From the NCBI GenBank assembly GCA_023485185.1, contig JAMCZP010000157.1, forward strand, positions 1 through 14,947: a stretch of 14,947 nucleotides of DNA, written 5' to 3'. Below, piece after piece: positions 1 through 7,826 of the stretch. Numbering within the stretch: position 1 is the stretch's first letter; the number at the start of each line of letters is the position of its first letter. Source of the DNA: Gammaproteobacteria bacterium (GTDB lineage: Bacteria > Pseudomonadota > Gammaproteobacteria > Pseudomonadales > Halomonadaceae). The notes under the pieces are model-generated. The model ran no database searches. It was given only the letters and a program-made list of their open reading frames with translations, and was not told the origin of the DNA. Made by a program: the position numbers and the translations under genes.

Positions 1-20
1 CTTACGCAACTCTACACAAA
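1..20. repeat. Inverted repeat, left copy (partner 115-134)
   Basis: Positions 1-20 are the exact reverse complement of 115-134, with 94 bp between. The copy at 115-134 encodes the expected transporter residues (LTQLYTK). The copy at 1-20 supplies the premature stop. The match runs to the window edge, so its true length is unknown. Most likely a fold-back chimera at a contig end. Confidence 0.85.
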
Positions 21-854
21 CACCATCAGAACGCGCTTCTCCTCCCTGCTCATAGGGCCGAGTGCCTTTAGCTCTTGAGCAACGAAATTGACCTCTAAGC
101 GGTTATTGGGCACTTTTGTGTAGAGTTGCGTAAGGTAGAAATACAAGATAACCAGCATTATCAGTGTGAGGGGCAGCGCAAACAGCATCCAGTCTAAAAA
201 GCTGATTTCTACCCCATCAAAAAACTGCGGAATCATGGCCACCACGATTGCATTGGGTACCGAGCCAATAATCGTGGCCAAACCACCAATAGAGGCCGAA
301 TAGGCAACGGTGAGTAGCAGCACGCGCGCGAAAGCATCCCGCTGTGTGCCATCGAACTGATCACGCTCATCGAGCTCACCCAGCAAGGCGACCGCAATCG
401 GCAGCATCATTAATGCCGTGGCAGCATTTGAAATCCACATGGATAGAAACGCCGAGGCAATCATCACGCCGAGCACAATACTACGCAGGCTATTGCCAAT
501 GCGGCTGACAATATTCAGCGCAATGCGACGGTGTAAGTTCCAACGCTCAATGGCTATAGCCAGTATAAAACCGCCCATATACATGTAGATAACCGGGTTG
601 GCATAGCCAACAACGCTTTCATCTAGCGTCATCACGCCGCTTAACGGCAAAATGATCATCGGCAGAAAAGAGGTGACGGGAATCGGCACGGGTTCAGTAA
701 CCCACCACACCGCCATCCATGCCGTTAGGCCAAGAACCAGGCGGGGAGCGGGGTCAATTAACGTGTCGGGCATAAAAAGTTGTACAAGTAGGCATAGTAG
801 TGGCCCTGCCAGTAACGGCGTCCAGTGCCGCCATCCTAGCGATGAATCTCCCAT
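12..854 (-). CDS. DASS (SLC13-type) sodium:anion symporter, truncated at C-terminus
   Basis: Inner-membrane carrier of the divalent anion:Na+ symporter family, which imports dicarboxylates, sulfate or similar anions with sodium; the substrate cannot be told from sequence. About seven hydrophobic segments are visible. Family signatures are the SNAAT motif (about residues 142-146, the first SNT-type sodium site followed by MMLP) and IGGLATIIGSVPN (189-201). Family members are usually about 450-500 residues, so this 280-residue product lacks the second inverted-repeat half and the second SNT motif. The stop TAG lies inside a 20-bp inverted copy of the gene's own sequence, so the truncation is probably artefactual. 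I chose the ATG at 854 because GGAG (861-864) sits 6 nt upstream; the in-frame ATG at 866 has no clear ribosome site. Family sure, substrate unknown. Confidence 0.85.
   Translation of the reverse strand: MGDSSLGWRHWTPLLAGPLLCLLVQLFMPDTLIDPAPRLVLGLTAWMAVWWVTEPVPIPVTSFLPMIILPLSGVMTLDESVVGYANPVIYMYMGGFILAIAIERWNLHRRIALNIVSRIGNSLRSIVLGVMIASAFLSMWISNAATALMMLPIAVALLGELDERDQFDGTQRDAFARVLLLTVAYSASIGGLATIIGSVPNAIVVAMIPQFFDGVEISFLDWMLFALPLTLIMLVILYFYLTQLYTKVPNNRLEVNFVAQELKALGPMSREEKRVLMVFV
115..134. repeat. Inverted repeat, right copy (partner 1-20)
   Basis: This is the copy that lies in continuous coding sequence of the DASS symporter on the minus strand. It is probably the genuine original, with 1-20 the duplicated inverted copy. 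The match ends at 115/20; the next bases (114 and 21) do not pair. Confidence 0.85.
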
Positions 855-1044
855 AGATAACTCCATTAATAAACAATAGCTTGGTTAGGGTTGGCTAATT
901 AATGGAAAATATCCTACCACTTTAGTTTATAAAACGTTGGTTGAATGGCTACGACTTTGGTAGTGGTTTGGCGAGGTTAAAATACTCACGCAGGGGGTAG
1001 GTAGTGTGTTTGATTAATAGTACTTAAATTATTGTGCTTAAATA

Positions 1045-1080
1045 AAAATGACCCGCTAGCACTACCTAGCAGGTCATTTT
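1045..1080 (-). terminator. Rho-independent terminator after the M42 peptidase
   Basis: A 15-bp stem (1045-1059 with 1066-1080, one C-A mismatch) closes a 6-nt loop. On the minus strand it is followed by a T-rich tract (TTTTTATTT), and it lies 20 bp past the peptidase stop codon. The ends are A/T-rich on both sides, so it could also act on plus-strand transcription, but no plus-strand gene ends here. The remaining bases between 855 and 1044 are AT-rich leader of the DASS gene; I could not pick a convincing promoter in them. Confidence 0.85.
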
Positions 1081-1099
1081 AGAGGAGGTGAATTAAAGA

Positions 1100-2377
1100 T
1101 TAATTACGCTGTTTTGCCTCTTCGCTATCTTCATCCTCATCTTTCGGCTTGGCGTGGCCTTGATGTGTTAACGGGCTTGCTTGATCCAATCGCGGATGGT
1201 TATCCAAGAACTCGCGCTGTAGATCCGGCAGGGCGTCTAACGCTTGCAAGGTATGGGTCAGCGCGTAAATCGCCGCTAGTACGTCCTGGGTATGGCCAGT
1301 TTCAGAAATGGTGTGCATATTGCGAATGGGGAAGCCAATCGAAGTAGCGGCGCTGTCGATAGATGCTAATACGCCTGCCATACCATCGGTTCCGGTATCC
1401 ACGCCGACAATATCACGCTGTAGCGGAATATCATGCTCTTTCGCAGCGGTGGCGATAATGCGGTTGAGCTGTTCGCTGGCAATCGAACCTACCGCCATGG
1501 TGAATCCCTTGCCCATCTCTAACGGCTGCATGCGCTTGTCACCAATACCGGGTGCGCCCACATAGTCGTGGTTCACGTCGACGCCAATCAGTGCGTCGGG
1601 CTTCATTTCCCCCGCCATCACACGGCTACCAAAACGGCCAATCTCTTCATAGCTGGCAATCGCAAACAGCACGCGCACATTTTTCGTGCCGCCTGCTTCC
1701 GCAATCAAGCGGGCTACTTCAGCAGCCACAAAACAGCCCAAGCCGTTATCCAGGTAGGCGCCGTAAAAGGTATTAGGGCTAAAGCCAGGACGAATAGGGC
1801 GATCAAAAATGATCGAGTCGCCGGGGCGCACCCCCAGATTTAATACCTGCTGCTTTTTATTTTTGCCGTGGATTTGCAGATCCAGGTAGATCTGCTCTTT
1901 TTTCAGCCCTTTGCTGCCATCACGCTGGCCAGGGTCAGAGAAGTGGATGGCGCCGAGCGCTTCCACCGTGCCGCCTTCAATACAGCGATAGCTGCCAGGG
2001 GCTTCCGGGTCTTCGCTAAACAGCTTCACTTCATGGCCAATCAATACGGTGGGCAGGAAAGAATCGGTATTGATCCAGATCTTACCGTCTTCACCAATTG
2101 AGCGTACCTGCATACGGATTTTGTCCGCATGGCCAATAATCATGACCTTAAACATATCGTCGCGGTCAGGGTGGGTGTCCAGCACAACGCCCGCATTACC
2201 CTTGAACTGGCGAAGGTGCCAGCCTTCTGGGGCAAAGGTTTCAAAATGGGGCTTGAGCACGCCGTAAGTCATTGCCGCTTCCAGGCCCACGGGGCTTGGG
2301 GCAGCAAGAATATCGCGCATCAGTTTGAACTGTGCGTCGGGCATAGGCTGCGTCCAGGGTTTTGCTGTATCGCTCAT
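1100..2377 (-). CDS. M42 family metallopeptidase (NAGGN-associated type)
   Basis: Cytoplasmic dinuclear-metal aminopeptidase of MEROPS family M42 (glutamyl/deblocking aminopeptidase-like), 425 residues. Visible metal and catalytic residues are His83-x-Asp85 in GHADKI, Asp210 in YLDNG, Glu244-Glu245 in SYEEIG, Asp267 in GVDVNH and His355 in RNMHT, plus the GTDG motif near 329-332, so the site looks intact. The sequence most resembles the subfamily found beside the asparagine-synthase-like amidotransferase and acetyltransferase that make the osmolyte N-acetylglutaminylglutamine amide (NAGGN) in other proteobacteria. Those partners are absent from this window. The C-terminus ends in a charged tail (about 409-425, KPKDEDEDSEEAKQRN) beyond the catalytic fold. 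A GTGAG ribosome site lies about 8 nt before the ATG. A strong terminator follows. M42 membership is firm; the NAGGN link rests on recalled subfamily resemblance. Confidence 0.85.
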   Translation of the reverse strand: MSDTAKPWTQPMPDAQFKLMRDILAAPSPVGLEAAMTYGVLKPHFETFAPEGWHLRQFKGNAGVVLDTHPDRDDMFKVMIIGHADKIRMQVRSIGEDGKIWINTDSFLPTVLIGHEVKLFSEDPEAPGSYRCIEGGTVEALGAIHFSDPGQRDGSKGLKKEQIYLDLQIHGKNKKQQVLNLGVRPGDSIIFDRPIRPGFSPNTFYGAYLDNGLGCFVAAEVARLIAEAGGTKNVRVLFAIASYEEIGRFGSRVMAGEMKPDALIGVDVNHDYVGAPGIGDKRMQPLEMGKGFTMAVGSIASEQLNRIIATAAKEHDIPLQRDIVGVDTGTDGMAGVLASIDSAATSIGFPIRNMHTISETGHTQDVLAAIYALTHTLQALDALPDLQREFLDNHPRLDQASPLTHQGHAKPKDEDEDSEEAKQRN

Positions 2378-2460
2378 CGTTATTGCTCACTCACTGTGAT
2401 GGATAGTAATCACCTCTAGTCTGCCAGATTCCCGCCCCGCTTGTAGAAAAAGCCGTATTG

Positions 2461-2483
2461 AAAATGCTTAAGCGTGCTCGCTT
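2461..2483 (-). terminator. Possible weak terminator after the LysR gene
   Basis: Directly after the LysR stop, a 5-bp stem (2479-2483 with 2470-2474) with a 4-nt loop is followed, after five bases, by TTTT on the minus strand. It is short and the T-tract is displaced, so termination would be partial at best and some read-through into the peptidase gene is possible. Confidence 0.3.
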
Positions 2484-3368
2484 TTAATCGTGGTGGTGAA
2501 TCAACTGGCGTAACGCTGTTGCGGCGGCAGAGGGTGGATGATGACGACTAAGTACAATGCCCAGCTCACGGCGGATCGTCGGTTCGATCAATGGGCGGTG
2601 TTCAATGCCATCGGTAGAAATTTGGCGGAAGCTTAATGAGGGCAGCACGCTAATACCTAAACCTGCGGCTACCATACGGCCTACTGTGGCAATCTGCCGT
2701 GCATCGCACAAAATATCTAGCCGCCCTCCAACACTCTCCATAATGCGATCAATATCCTGGCGCGAGCTGGAAAGGCGGTTGATGCCGATAAACGAATAGG
2801 TGGCCAATTGGCTCCAGGCCACGGATGATTGTGACAGCAACGGGTGGCCAATAGGGCAAACGGCGACGTAGCTATCTTCAAGTACCGGCTCAAAGGTTAG
2901 ATCGTCAGCGTCACTAGGCGGAACCGAAAGCCCAAAGTCGGCGCGACCTTCACGCACCATCTGATTAATTTGGTCCGCTAGCACATCATGCAGGCTCAGA
3001 TTAATCCGCGGGTAGGCCTCATGAAAAACCTTAACGACGCGCGGAAATAATCCTGCTGCCAGGGTGGGGAGGGCGGCCACGGTCACCTTACCGCGCTGTT
3101 TGGAAAACTGATCATTGAGGTCTTCAAAGGCTTCATTCCAATCATTCAACAGCCGCACGGCAACGGGCAAAAAGGCTTCTCCTTCCGGGGTTAACGCGAG
3201 CTGGCGGGTGGTGCGGGCAAATAGTGCACCACCTACACTCTCTTCAAGTTTACGCAGTGCAATCGATATCGCCGGTTGGGAAAGGTGCACCCGCTCGCTG
3301 GCCTCTGCAAGGCTTCGCGAATGGGCGACGGCGACAAAAACACGTAACTGCTGGATGCTTGGATTCAT
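2484..3368 (-). CDS. LysR family transcriptional regulator
   Basis: DNA-binding regulator of 294 residues, a normal LysR length. The N-terminal winged helix-turn-helix spans about residues 4-62, with the typical SLAEASERVHLSQPAISIAL recognition region (19-38) and the RTTRQLALTPEG wing (52-63). From about residue 92 a periplasmic-binding-protein-like effector domain follows. It is transcribed away from the TAXI-TRAP-AtuA operon and shares a 157-bp control region with it. That arrangement, usual for LysR regulators, suggests it controls that operon in response to the imported compound and represses itself; this is inferred from position. The M42 peptidase lies 106 bp downstream on the same strand and might also be under its influence. 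The effector is unknown. Confidence 0.92.
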   Translation of the reverse strand: MNPSIQQLRVFVAVAHSRSLAEASERVHLSQPAISIALRKLEESVGGALFARTTRQLALTPEGEAFLPVAVRLLNDWNEAFEDLNDQFSKQRGKVTVAALPTLAAGLFPRVVKVFHEAYPRINLSLHDVLADQINQMVREGRADFGLSVPPSDADDLTFEPVLEDSYVAVCPIGHPLLSQSSVAWSQLATYSFIGINRLSSSRQDIDRIMESVGGRLDILCDARQIATVGRMVAAGLGISVLPSLSFRQISTDGIEHRPLIEPTIRRELGIVLSRHHPPSAAATALRQLIHHHD

Positions 3369-3525
3369 TTATAAAGTAAAACATAAATTAAAAACTATTC
3401 AATATACAAAATATAACCGGCAGACCATGCTTCCTATATCGCCTGCAAACCGCTTCGCGATCACTGTTTTAGATAAATACCGCTCTACAATAACAATAGC
3501 TCGCTTAGCGAGCTTCGGAGACACG
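3369..3525. promoter_or_regulatory. Divergent LysR / TAXI-TRAP control region
   Basis: Shared 157-bp intergenic region between two divergent genes. The part next to the LysR gene (about 3367-3416) is very AT-rich. A 6-bp inverted repeat, ATTTAT at 3367-3372 and ATAAAT at 3383-3388, overlaps the LysR start codon and could serve in autoregulation, but its spacing does not give the classic T-N11-A LysR box. I found no convincing -35/-10 pair for either gene. Confidence 0.5.
3498..3514 (+). promoter_or_regulatory. Perfect 17-nt palindrome just before the TAXI ribosome site
   Basis: AGCTCGC (3498-3504) and GCGAGCT (3508-3514) are exact reverse complements around the loop TTA. The element ends 2 nt before the GGAG ribosome site (3517-3520) of the TAXI gene. 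It could be a protein operator or a 5' mRNA hairpin that affects stability or translation; the sequence does not decide. Confidence 0.5.
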
Positions 3526-4491
3526 ATGAAAACGCTACTTACCGCCATGGTGGCAAGCGCTGCTGTGCTAGCCGCTGCCACTTCTCATGCTAATGAGCGC
3601 CTGCTGATTGGCTCCACTTCAAGCTCTTCCAGCCACTACAGCTACTTTGTGGCGGTTAACCAGATTATTAACAACCAAGTGGAAGGGGTGAGTTCCTCCG
3701 TTGCCGAAACCGGCGCCACCGTAGATAACCTGCGCCGTTTAGGCCGCAATCAAATCGATATGGGCTTGGTGACCACCAATACGGGCTATCACGCCTACGC
3801 GGGTGAGGAAGATTTTGAAGGTCGCCCTGTCGATAACCGCCTGCTATGGGTTTACACCGTAGCGCCGCAAAACGCGGTGATGCGACAGGATGCCGATGTC
3901 GCTTCCTTTGCTGACTTAGCTGGTGTGCGTTTCAATCCCGGTATTACAGGCTCTGCTACCGAAAAAACCACTGAAGCGGTCATGCGCGCGTTAGGTATTG
4001 AACCTGATTACGTGCGTGGTTCTACCACCGATATGGTCGATGCCATGAAAGATGGCCGGGTGATGGGCTCGGTGAAGTCTGGCGTGGGTGAGCGTTTAGA
4101 CGGCTCTACGATGGATATTGCTACGTTCACGCCGATTAGCGTGCTTTCGCTAAACGAAGAAGAAGCAGAAACACTGCGCAGTGAAATGCCGGATGTCGCT
4201 ATTGTGGATATTCCCGAAGGAGCCGCAGAAGGCATTCCTGCTTACACCACCTGGGCGTTTGGCGTTGCTGTGCATGCCCACCCGGATATGGATGAAGAGA
4301 CCGCCTACCAAATCGTCAAAGCCGTGATGGAAAATCCTGAGCCCCAGATTAACGCTTTTTCCGCCATGCGCGATGCGGATATTGCCCAGATGACCCTGGA
4401 TGTAGGTACGGTGCCGTTACATGCGGGTGCTGCGCGCTATTTTGAAGAGCAGGGGCATGACATCCCTGACGCCTTACAGCCTGTTCAGTAA
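3526..4491 (+). CDS. TAXI family TRAP transporter solute-binding protein
   Basis: Periplasmic receptor of a tripartite (TRAP) transporter, TAXI type, 321 residues. It has a Sec signal peptide: Lys2, a hydrophobic core to about residue 19, and a probable cut after SHA (Ala22). The mature protein begins NERLLIGSTSSSSSHYSYF, the usual TAXI opening (G[ST]...Y), followed by the conserved ETGATVDNLRRLGRNQIDMG stretch. The open frame extends upstream into the LysR gene, but the start is set at the ATG at 3526: a signal peptide follows it directly and GGAG (3517-3520) lies 5 nt before it. The fused permease starts 21 bp downstream, as expected for a TAXI system. It captures the substrate for the permease; TAXI ligands are typically organic acids such as glutamate or 2-oxoglutarate, and here the ligand is unknown. 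Confidence 0.93.
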   Translation: MKTLLTAMVASAAVLAAATSHANERLLIGSTSSSSSHYSYFVAVNQIINNQVEGVSSSVAETGATVDNLRRLGRNQIDMGLVTTNTGYHAYAGEEDFEGRPVDNRLLWVYTVAPQNAVMRQDADVASFADLAGVRFNPGITGSATEKTTEAVMRALGIEPDYVRGSTTDMVDAMKDGRVMGSVKSGVGERLDGSTMDIATFTPISVLSLNEEEAETLRSEMPDVAIVDIPEGAAEGIPAYTTWAFGVAVHAHPDMDEETAYQIVKAVMENPEPQINAFSAMRDADIAQMTLDVGTVPLHAGAARYFEEQGHDIPDALQPVQ

Positions 4492-4512
4492 GGCATATCG
4501 GAGAAGATGATC

Positions 4513-6423
4513 ATGCGTGAGACAGTCACCAAAGGCTTAGCGCTCCTGCTGGGTGGGCTAATCCTTTATACCTCCGCGACGGGACCTTTTGAGAGCTTGA
4601 TTCAGCGGAGCATCTTTCTCGCGCTGGTCATCTTGCTGGGGCTTGCCGTTTATCCGTTAGGAGCTGGCAAGCGTTGGCGCCCGCTTGGTATCGCTATTGA
4701 TGTGGCATTAGCTGCTGGGGTTGTGTGGGCCTGTAGTTATATCGCCTTCAATCATGAGCAAATTCTAGTCGAGCTGCCGTGGGCCACGCCCCGCGATATG
4801 CTGCTGACCGGGATACTGATAATCGCTATTTTAGAGCTTTCGCGGCGCGCCATCGGAGTTATCTTTCCACTGTTGGTGCTGGCGGGGTTGGCCTACGCAT
4901 GGCTGGGTGCTGCGATTCCAGGGCCGCTCGGCCACCGTGGGTTTGACCTTTACTACATGACCGAAACCATCTATCTCGGTGATTTAGGCGTGTGGGGCAT
5001 GCTGGTAGGTGTGGCTGCCACGACGATTGCCGCCTTTGTACTATTTGGCTGTTTGCTGCTGCATACCGGGGGCGGCAATACCTTTATGGATCTGGCGCTG
5101 CGGATTAGCGGCCGCTCACCGGGTGGTGCTGCCAAGGTCGCCACGGTCGCTTCTGGGCTGTTCGGCATGGTAAGCGGCAGCGCGGTGGCCAACGTGGCCA
5201 CCACGGGTAACTTCACCATTCCGATGATGAAACGCCTGAATTACCCACGCCCGTTCGCGGCAGGGGTAGAAGCAGTCGCCTCCACGGGTGGACAAATCGC
5301 GCCACCGATCTTAGGTGCTGCGGCCTTTATCATGGCGGAGATTCTCGGTGAGAGTTACCTGCGCATTGCGCTGGCCGCGTTGCTACCCGCCGTGCTTTTT
5401 TATCTTGGCGTATTTGTCACTATTCACTTGGTCGCCAGGCGCCGCCAGTTACAGGTAGTACCTGAAGATGAGCTGCCTGCCTGGTCAGAAGTTATTCGTC
5501 CTGAACGTATTATCCCTATTTTAGCCGCTTTGGGTGGGCTGTTTTACGGCGTGCTTAGCGGCCGGTCAATCCAGATGTCGGCGTTTTACGGCATCTTAAT
5601 GACCATTCTTACCTTTGTGCCCTTTGCACTGATGGCCAAAATGCCGCTGCGTGAGATTTTCGGCAAGCTGGTGGCGGGCCTGGTTGATGCCGGTAAAGGT
5701 ATGGTGATTATCGGCGTACTACTTGCTGGCGCGCAGATTCTGGTCGCGATGATTGGTATGACCGGTATCGGCGTTACGCTGGCGAGTTTGATCGTCTCTG
5801 TTGGCGGTGAATCACTCTTTCTTGTCGCCTTTATCGTCGGCGGCGTGTGTCTCATTTTGGGCATGGGCATTCCCACCACGGCGGCGTATGTACTGGTGGC
5901 TTCCGTGTTGGCCCCCGCGCTCACCGCGATCGGCGTTGAGCCATTAATCGCGCACCTGTTTGTTTTCTACTTCGCGACGCTCTCGGTCATTACGCCACCC
6001 GTGTGTATTGCGGTCTTTGTCGCCTCGGGGATCGCCAACACCAATTGGCTGCCTGCGGCGATTGAGTCTGTGCGCTTGGCAGCAGCCATTTATGTCATTC
6101 CGTTCTTGCTGTTGATTTATCCGGCCTTAGCAGGTTTTGGTACTGCCTGGGAAATTGTCCTGGCTAGCTGCCAAGGGGTGGTATTTGTGGTGGCCTTTGC
6201 CGCGCTGATGTCGCGCGTGGCGATGACGGGCAAGCGCGTGATTGATGTTGCCGCACTCATCGCGGTCATTGGTCTTGCACTGACACCCGGTTGGCTCTCC
6301 ACGCTAACGGCGCTGGCGTTAATCGTCGGGCTGTTTATTCGCCGCCGTTCGCTGCTGAATGATGAAGCCGCCACTAACGCCAGTGGCCGTCATCCCCATC
6401 CGGCCAAGGAGACACCGCTATGA
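4513..6423 (+). CDS. TRAP transporter permease, fused small and large subunits (4TM/12TM)
   Basis: Inner-membrane sodium-coupled permease of 636 residues that fuses the small (DctQ-like) and large (DctM-like) TRAP subunits, as is standard for TAXI systems. The first four hydrophobic helices (about 6-130) correspond to the small subunit. DctM signatures follow: GLFGMVSGSAVANVATTG (about 217-234), ASTGGQIAPPILGAAAF (about 256-272) and, in the second half, GMGIPTTAAYVLVAS and SVITPPVCIAVF. I prefer the ATG at 4513 because GGAG (4500-4503) is 9 nt upstream; the ATG at 4507 would leave only 3 nt. The stop codon overlaps the AtuA start (ATGA at 6420-6423), pointing to translational coupling of transport with metabolism of the imported compound. 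Confident on function, not on substrate. Confidence 0.93.
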   Translation: MRETVTKGLALLLGGLILYTSATGPFESLIQRSIFLALVILLGLAVYPLGAGKRWRPLGIAIDVALAAGVVWACSYIAFNHEQILVELPWATPRDMLLTGILIIAILELSRRAIGVIFPLLVLAGLAYAWLGAAIPGPLGHRGFDLYYMTETIYLGDLGVWGMLVGVAATTIAAFVLFGCLLLHTGGGNTFMDLALRISGRSPGGAAKVATVASGLFGMVSGSAVANVATTGNFTIPMMKRLNYPRPFAAGVEAVASTGGQIAPPILGAAAFIMAEILGESYLRIALAALLPAVLFYLGVFVTIHLVARRRQLQVVPEDELPAWSEVIRPERIIPILAALGGLFYGVLSGRSIQMSAFYGILMTILTFVPFALMAKMPLREIFGKLVAGLVDAGKGMVIIGVLLAGAQILVAMIGMTGIGVTLASLIVSVGGESLFLVAFIVGGVCLILGMGIPTTAAYVLVASVLAPALTAIGVEPLIAHLFVFYFATLSVITPPVCIAVFVASGIANTNWLPAAIESVRLAAAIYVIPFLLLIYPALAGFGTAWEIVLASCQGVVFVVAFAALMSRVAMTGKRVIDVAALIAVIGLALTPGWLSTLTALALIVGLFIRRRSLLNDEAATNASGRHPHPAKETPL

Positions 6424-7826
6424 GTTTTCTATTAGGCAGCGGCGCCGGTTTCTCGGGTGACCGGACGGACGCCGCCGTGGCAGTGGTTGCTGAATTAATC
6501 AAGCGCCAGCAGCCCTCCGCACTAGTGTTTGAAACCTTGGGCGAGCGTACGCTGGCAGCGGCACACCGGGCCATGCGCGATGATCCCGAAAGTGGCTTTG
6601 AGCCGCTCTTGGATGAACTGCTGGCCCCAATACTGCGCGACTGCCTGGATCACAATATCAAAATTTTAGGCAACTTCGGCGCGGCAAACCCAAGTGGTGC
6701 GTGTCAGGTAGTAGCGGATTTAGCTAGGCAACTGGGACGCGAGGATATTCGTATTGCCCAGGTGCATGGCGATGACATCCGCCAGCAGCTGAATAGTTTG
6801 GACTTGCAGCGTTGGGAGGCCGAACGGCTCGCTATGCCGGGGGATGAAGCGCTGATTTCAGCCAACGTCTACCTGGGCGCAAAAGCATTGGCGGAGGCGC
6901 TGGCCATGCAAGCCGATGTCGTGGTCACTGGGCGCGTTGCCGACCCCGCGCTGTTTTTAGCCCCGCTGATGCACCACTTTGATTGGCGTTGGGATGATTG
7001 GGATCGCCTGGCCTGCGGCATGATGGCGGGGCATTTAGCGGAGTGTGGCGCCCAGGTGAGTGGCGGCTATTTTGCTGACCCTGGCTTTAAAGACGTGCCG
7101 GGGCTCGCCACGGTGGGCTATCCGATTATTGAAGTAGAGCAGGATGGCAGCTTAATCATCACCAAACCGGCCAATACCGGTGGCTGTGTTACTGAGCAAA
7201 CGGTAAAAGAGCAATTGCTTTACGAGGTTCACGACCCGGCTAATTACCTAACCCCGGATGTCACGGTGGATCTCTCCCACGCTGAAGTGCGCCAGCTCTC
7301 GCCTAACCGTGTAGCAGTGACGGGCATTCGCGGCAAGCCAGCGCCTGAGCGGCTTAAAACCACGGTGTGTTACGAAGGGGGTTGGCAGGGCGAGGCGGAA
7401 ATCTCCTACGCAGGCCCCAATGCGTTGGCAAGGGCACAGCTTGCAGCACAAGTACTGCGTGAACGGCTAGTGTTTCGTGCGCCTGCCGAGCTGCGTACGC
7501 GCTTGGATATTATCGGTCTCGCCAGTGTTTTTGATAGCGATAGCGGCGAGCTGCAGCGCAGCGCGTCACCTTCTGCTAGTGGCGATTACCGACTTCGCTT
7601 AGCAGCAGAACACAGTGAGCGGCGCTGGGTGGCACGAGCGACCCAAGAGCTACTGGCGCTTTACTGCGCGGGCCCCGCAGGGGGTGGTGGCGTGCGCCGC
7701 CAGTTTCAGCGGCGGGTATTTACCGCCTCTTATTTAGTCAAACGTAGCGACATTCATGCTCACGCCAGCCTGTTTGACACAACTCTAATCGGCGTTAGTA
7801 GGAGTGATTGCGATGTTGCAAGCTGA
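6420..7826 (+). CDS. AtuA family protein (DUF1446), N-terminal/core part only
   Basis: Cytoplasmic protein of the acyclic terpene utilisation AtuA family (DUF1446), 468 residues. The family is named from the citronellol/geraniol gene cluster of Pseudomonas, but its chemistry is not settled. Family motifs seen here are GSGAGFSGDR (6-15), NFGAANP (85-91), TGRVADPA (170-177), ANTGGCVTEQTVKEQLLYEV (251-270) with YLTPDV soon after (276-281), and GPAGGGGVRR (418-427). In many members a C-terminal domain is attached; here it is encoded separately by the next gene. AAGGAG (6406-6411) sits 8 nt before the ATG, and the start overlaps the permease stop by 4 bp. No other terpene-pathway genes (acyl-CoA carboxylase, dehydrogenases) are nearby, so a role in terpene use is doubtful. 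More likely it acts on whatever the TRAP system imports. Confidence 0.88.
   Translation: MSFLLGSGAGFSGDRTDAAVAVVAELIKRQQPSALVFETLGERTLAAAHRAMRDDPESGFEPLLDELLAPILRDCLDHNIKILGNFGAANPSGACQVVADLARQLGREDIRIAQVHGDDIRQQLNSLDLQRWEAERLAMPGDEALISANVYLGAKALAEALAMQADVVVTGRVADPALFLAPLMHHFDWRWDDWDRLACGMMAGHLAECGAQVSGGYFADPGFKDVPGLATVGYPIIEVEQDGSLIITKPANTGGCVTEQTVKEQLLYEVHDPANYLTPDVTVDLSHAEVRQLSPNRVAVTGIRGKPAPERLKTTVCYEGGWQGEAEISYAGPNALARAQLAAQVLRERLVFRAPAELRTRLDIIGLASVFDSDSGELQRSASPSASGDYRLRLAAEHSERRWVARATQELLALYCAGPAGGGGVRRQFQRRVFTASYLVKRSDIHAHASLFDTTLIGVSRSDCDVAS

Noticed and set aside
867..1040. A promoter for the DASS gene
   Set aside because: Several AT-rich -10-like hexamers occur on the minus strand (for example TAGGAT), but none has a -35 partner at proper spacing, so no site is annotated.
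3115..3525. An upstream extension of the TAXI protein reading frame into the LysR gene
   Set aside because: The extension is antisense to LysR coding sequence, encodes no recognisable domain, and would bury the signal peptide in the middle of the protein; the ATG at 3526 has a ribosome site and a proper signal sequence.
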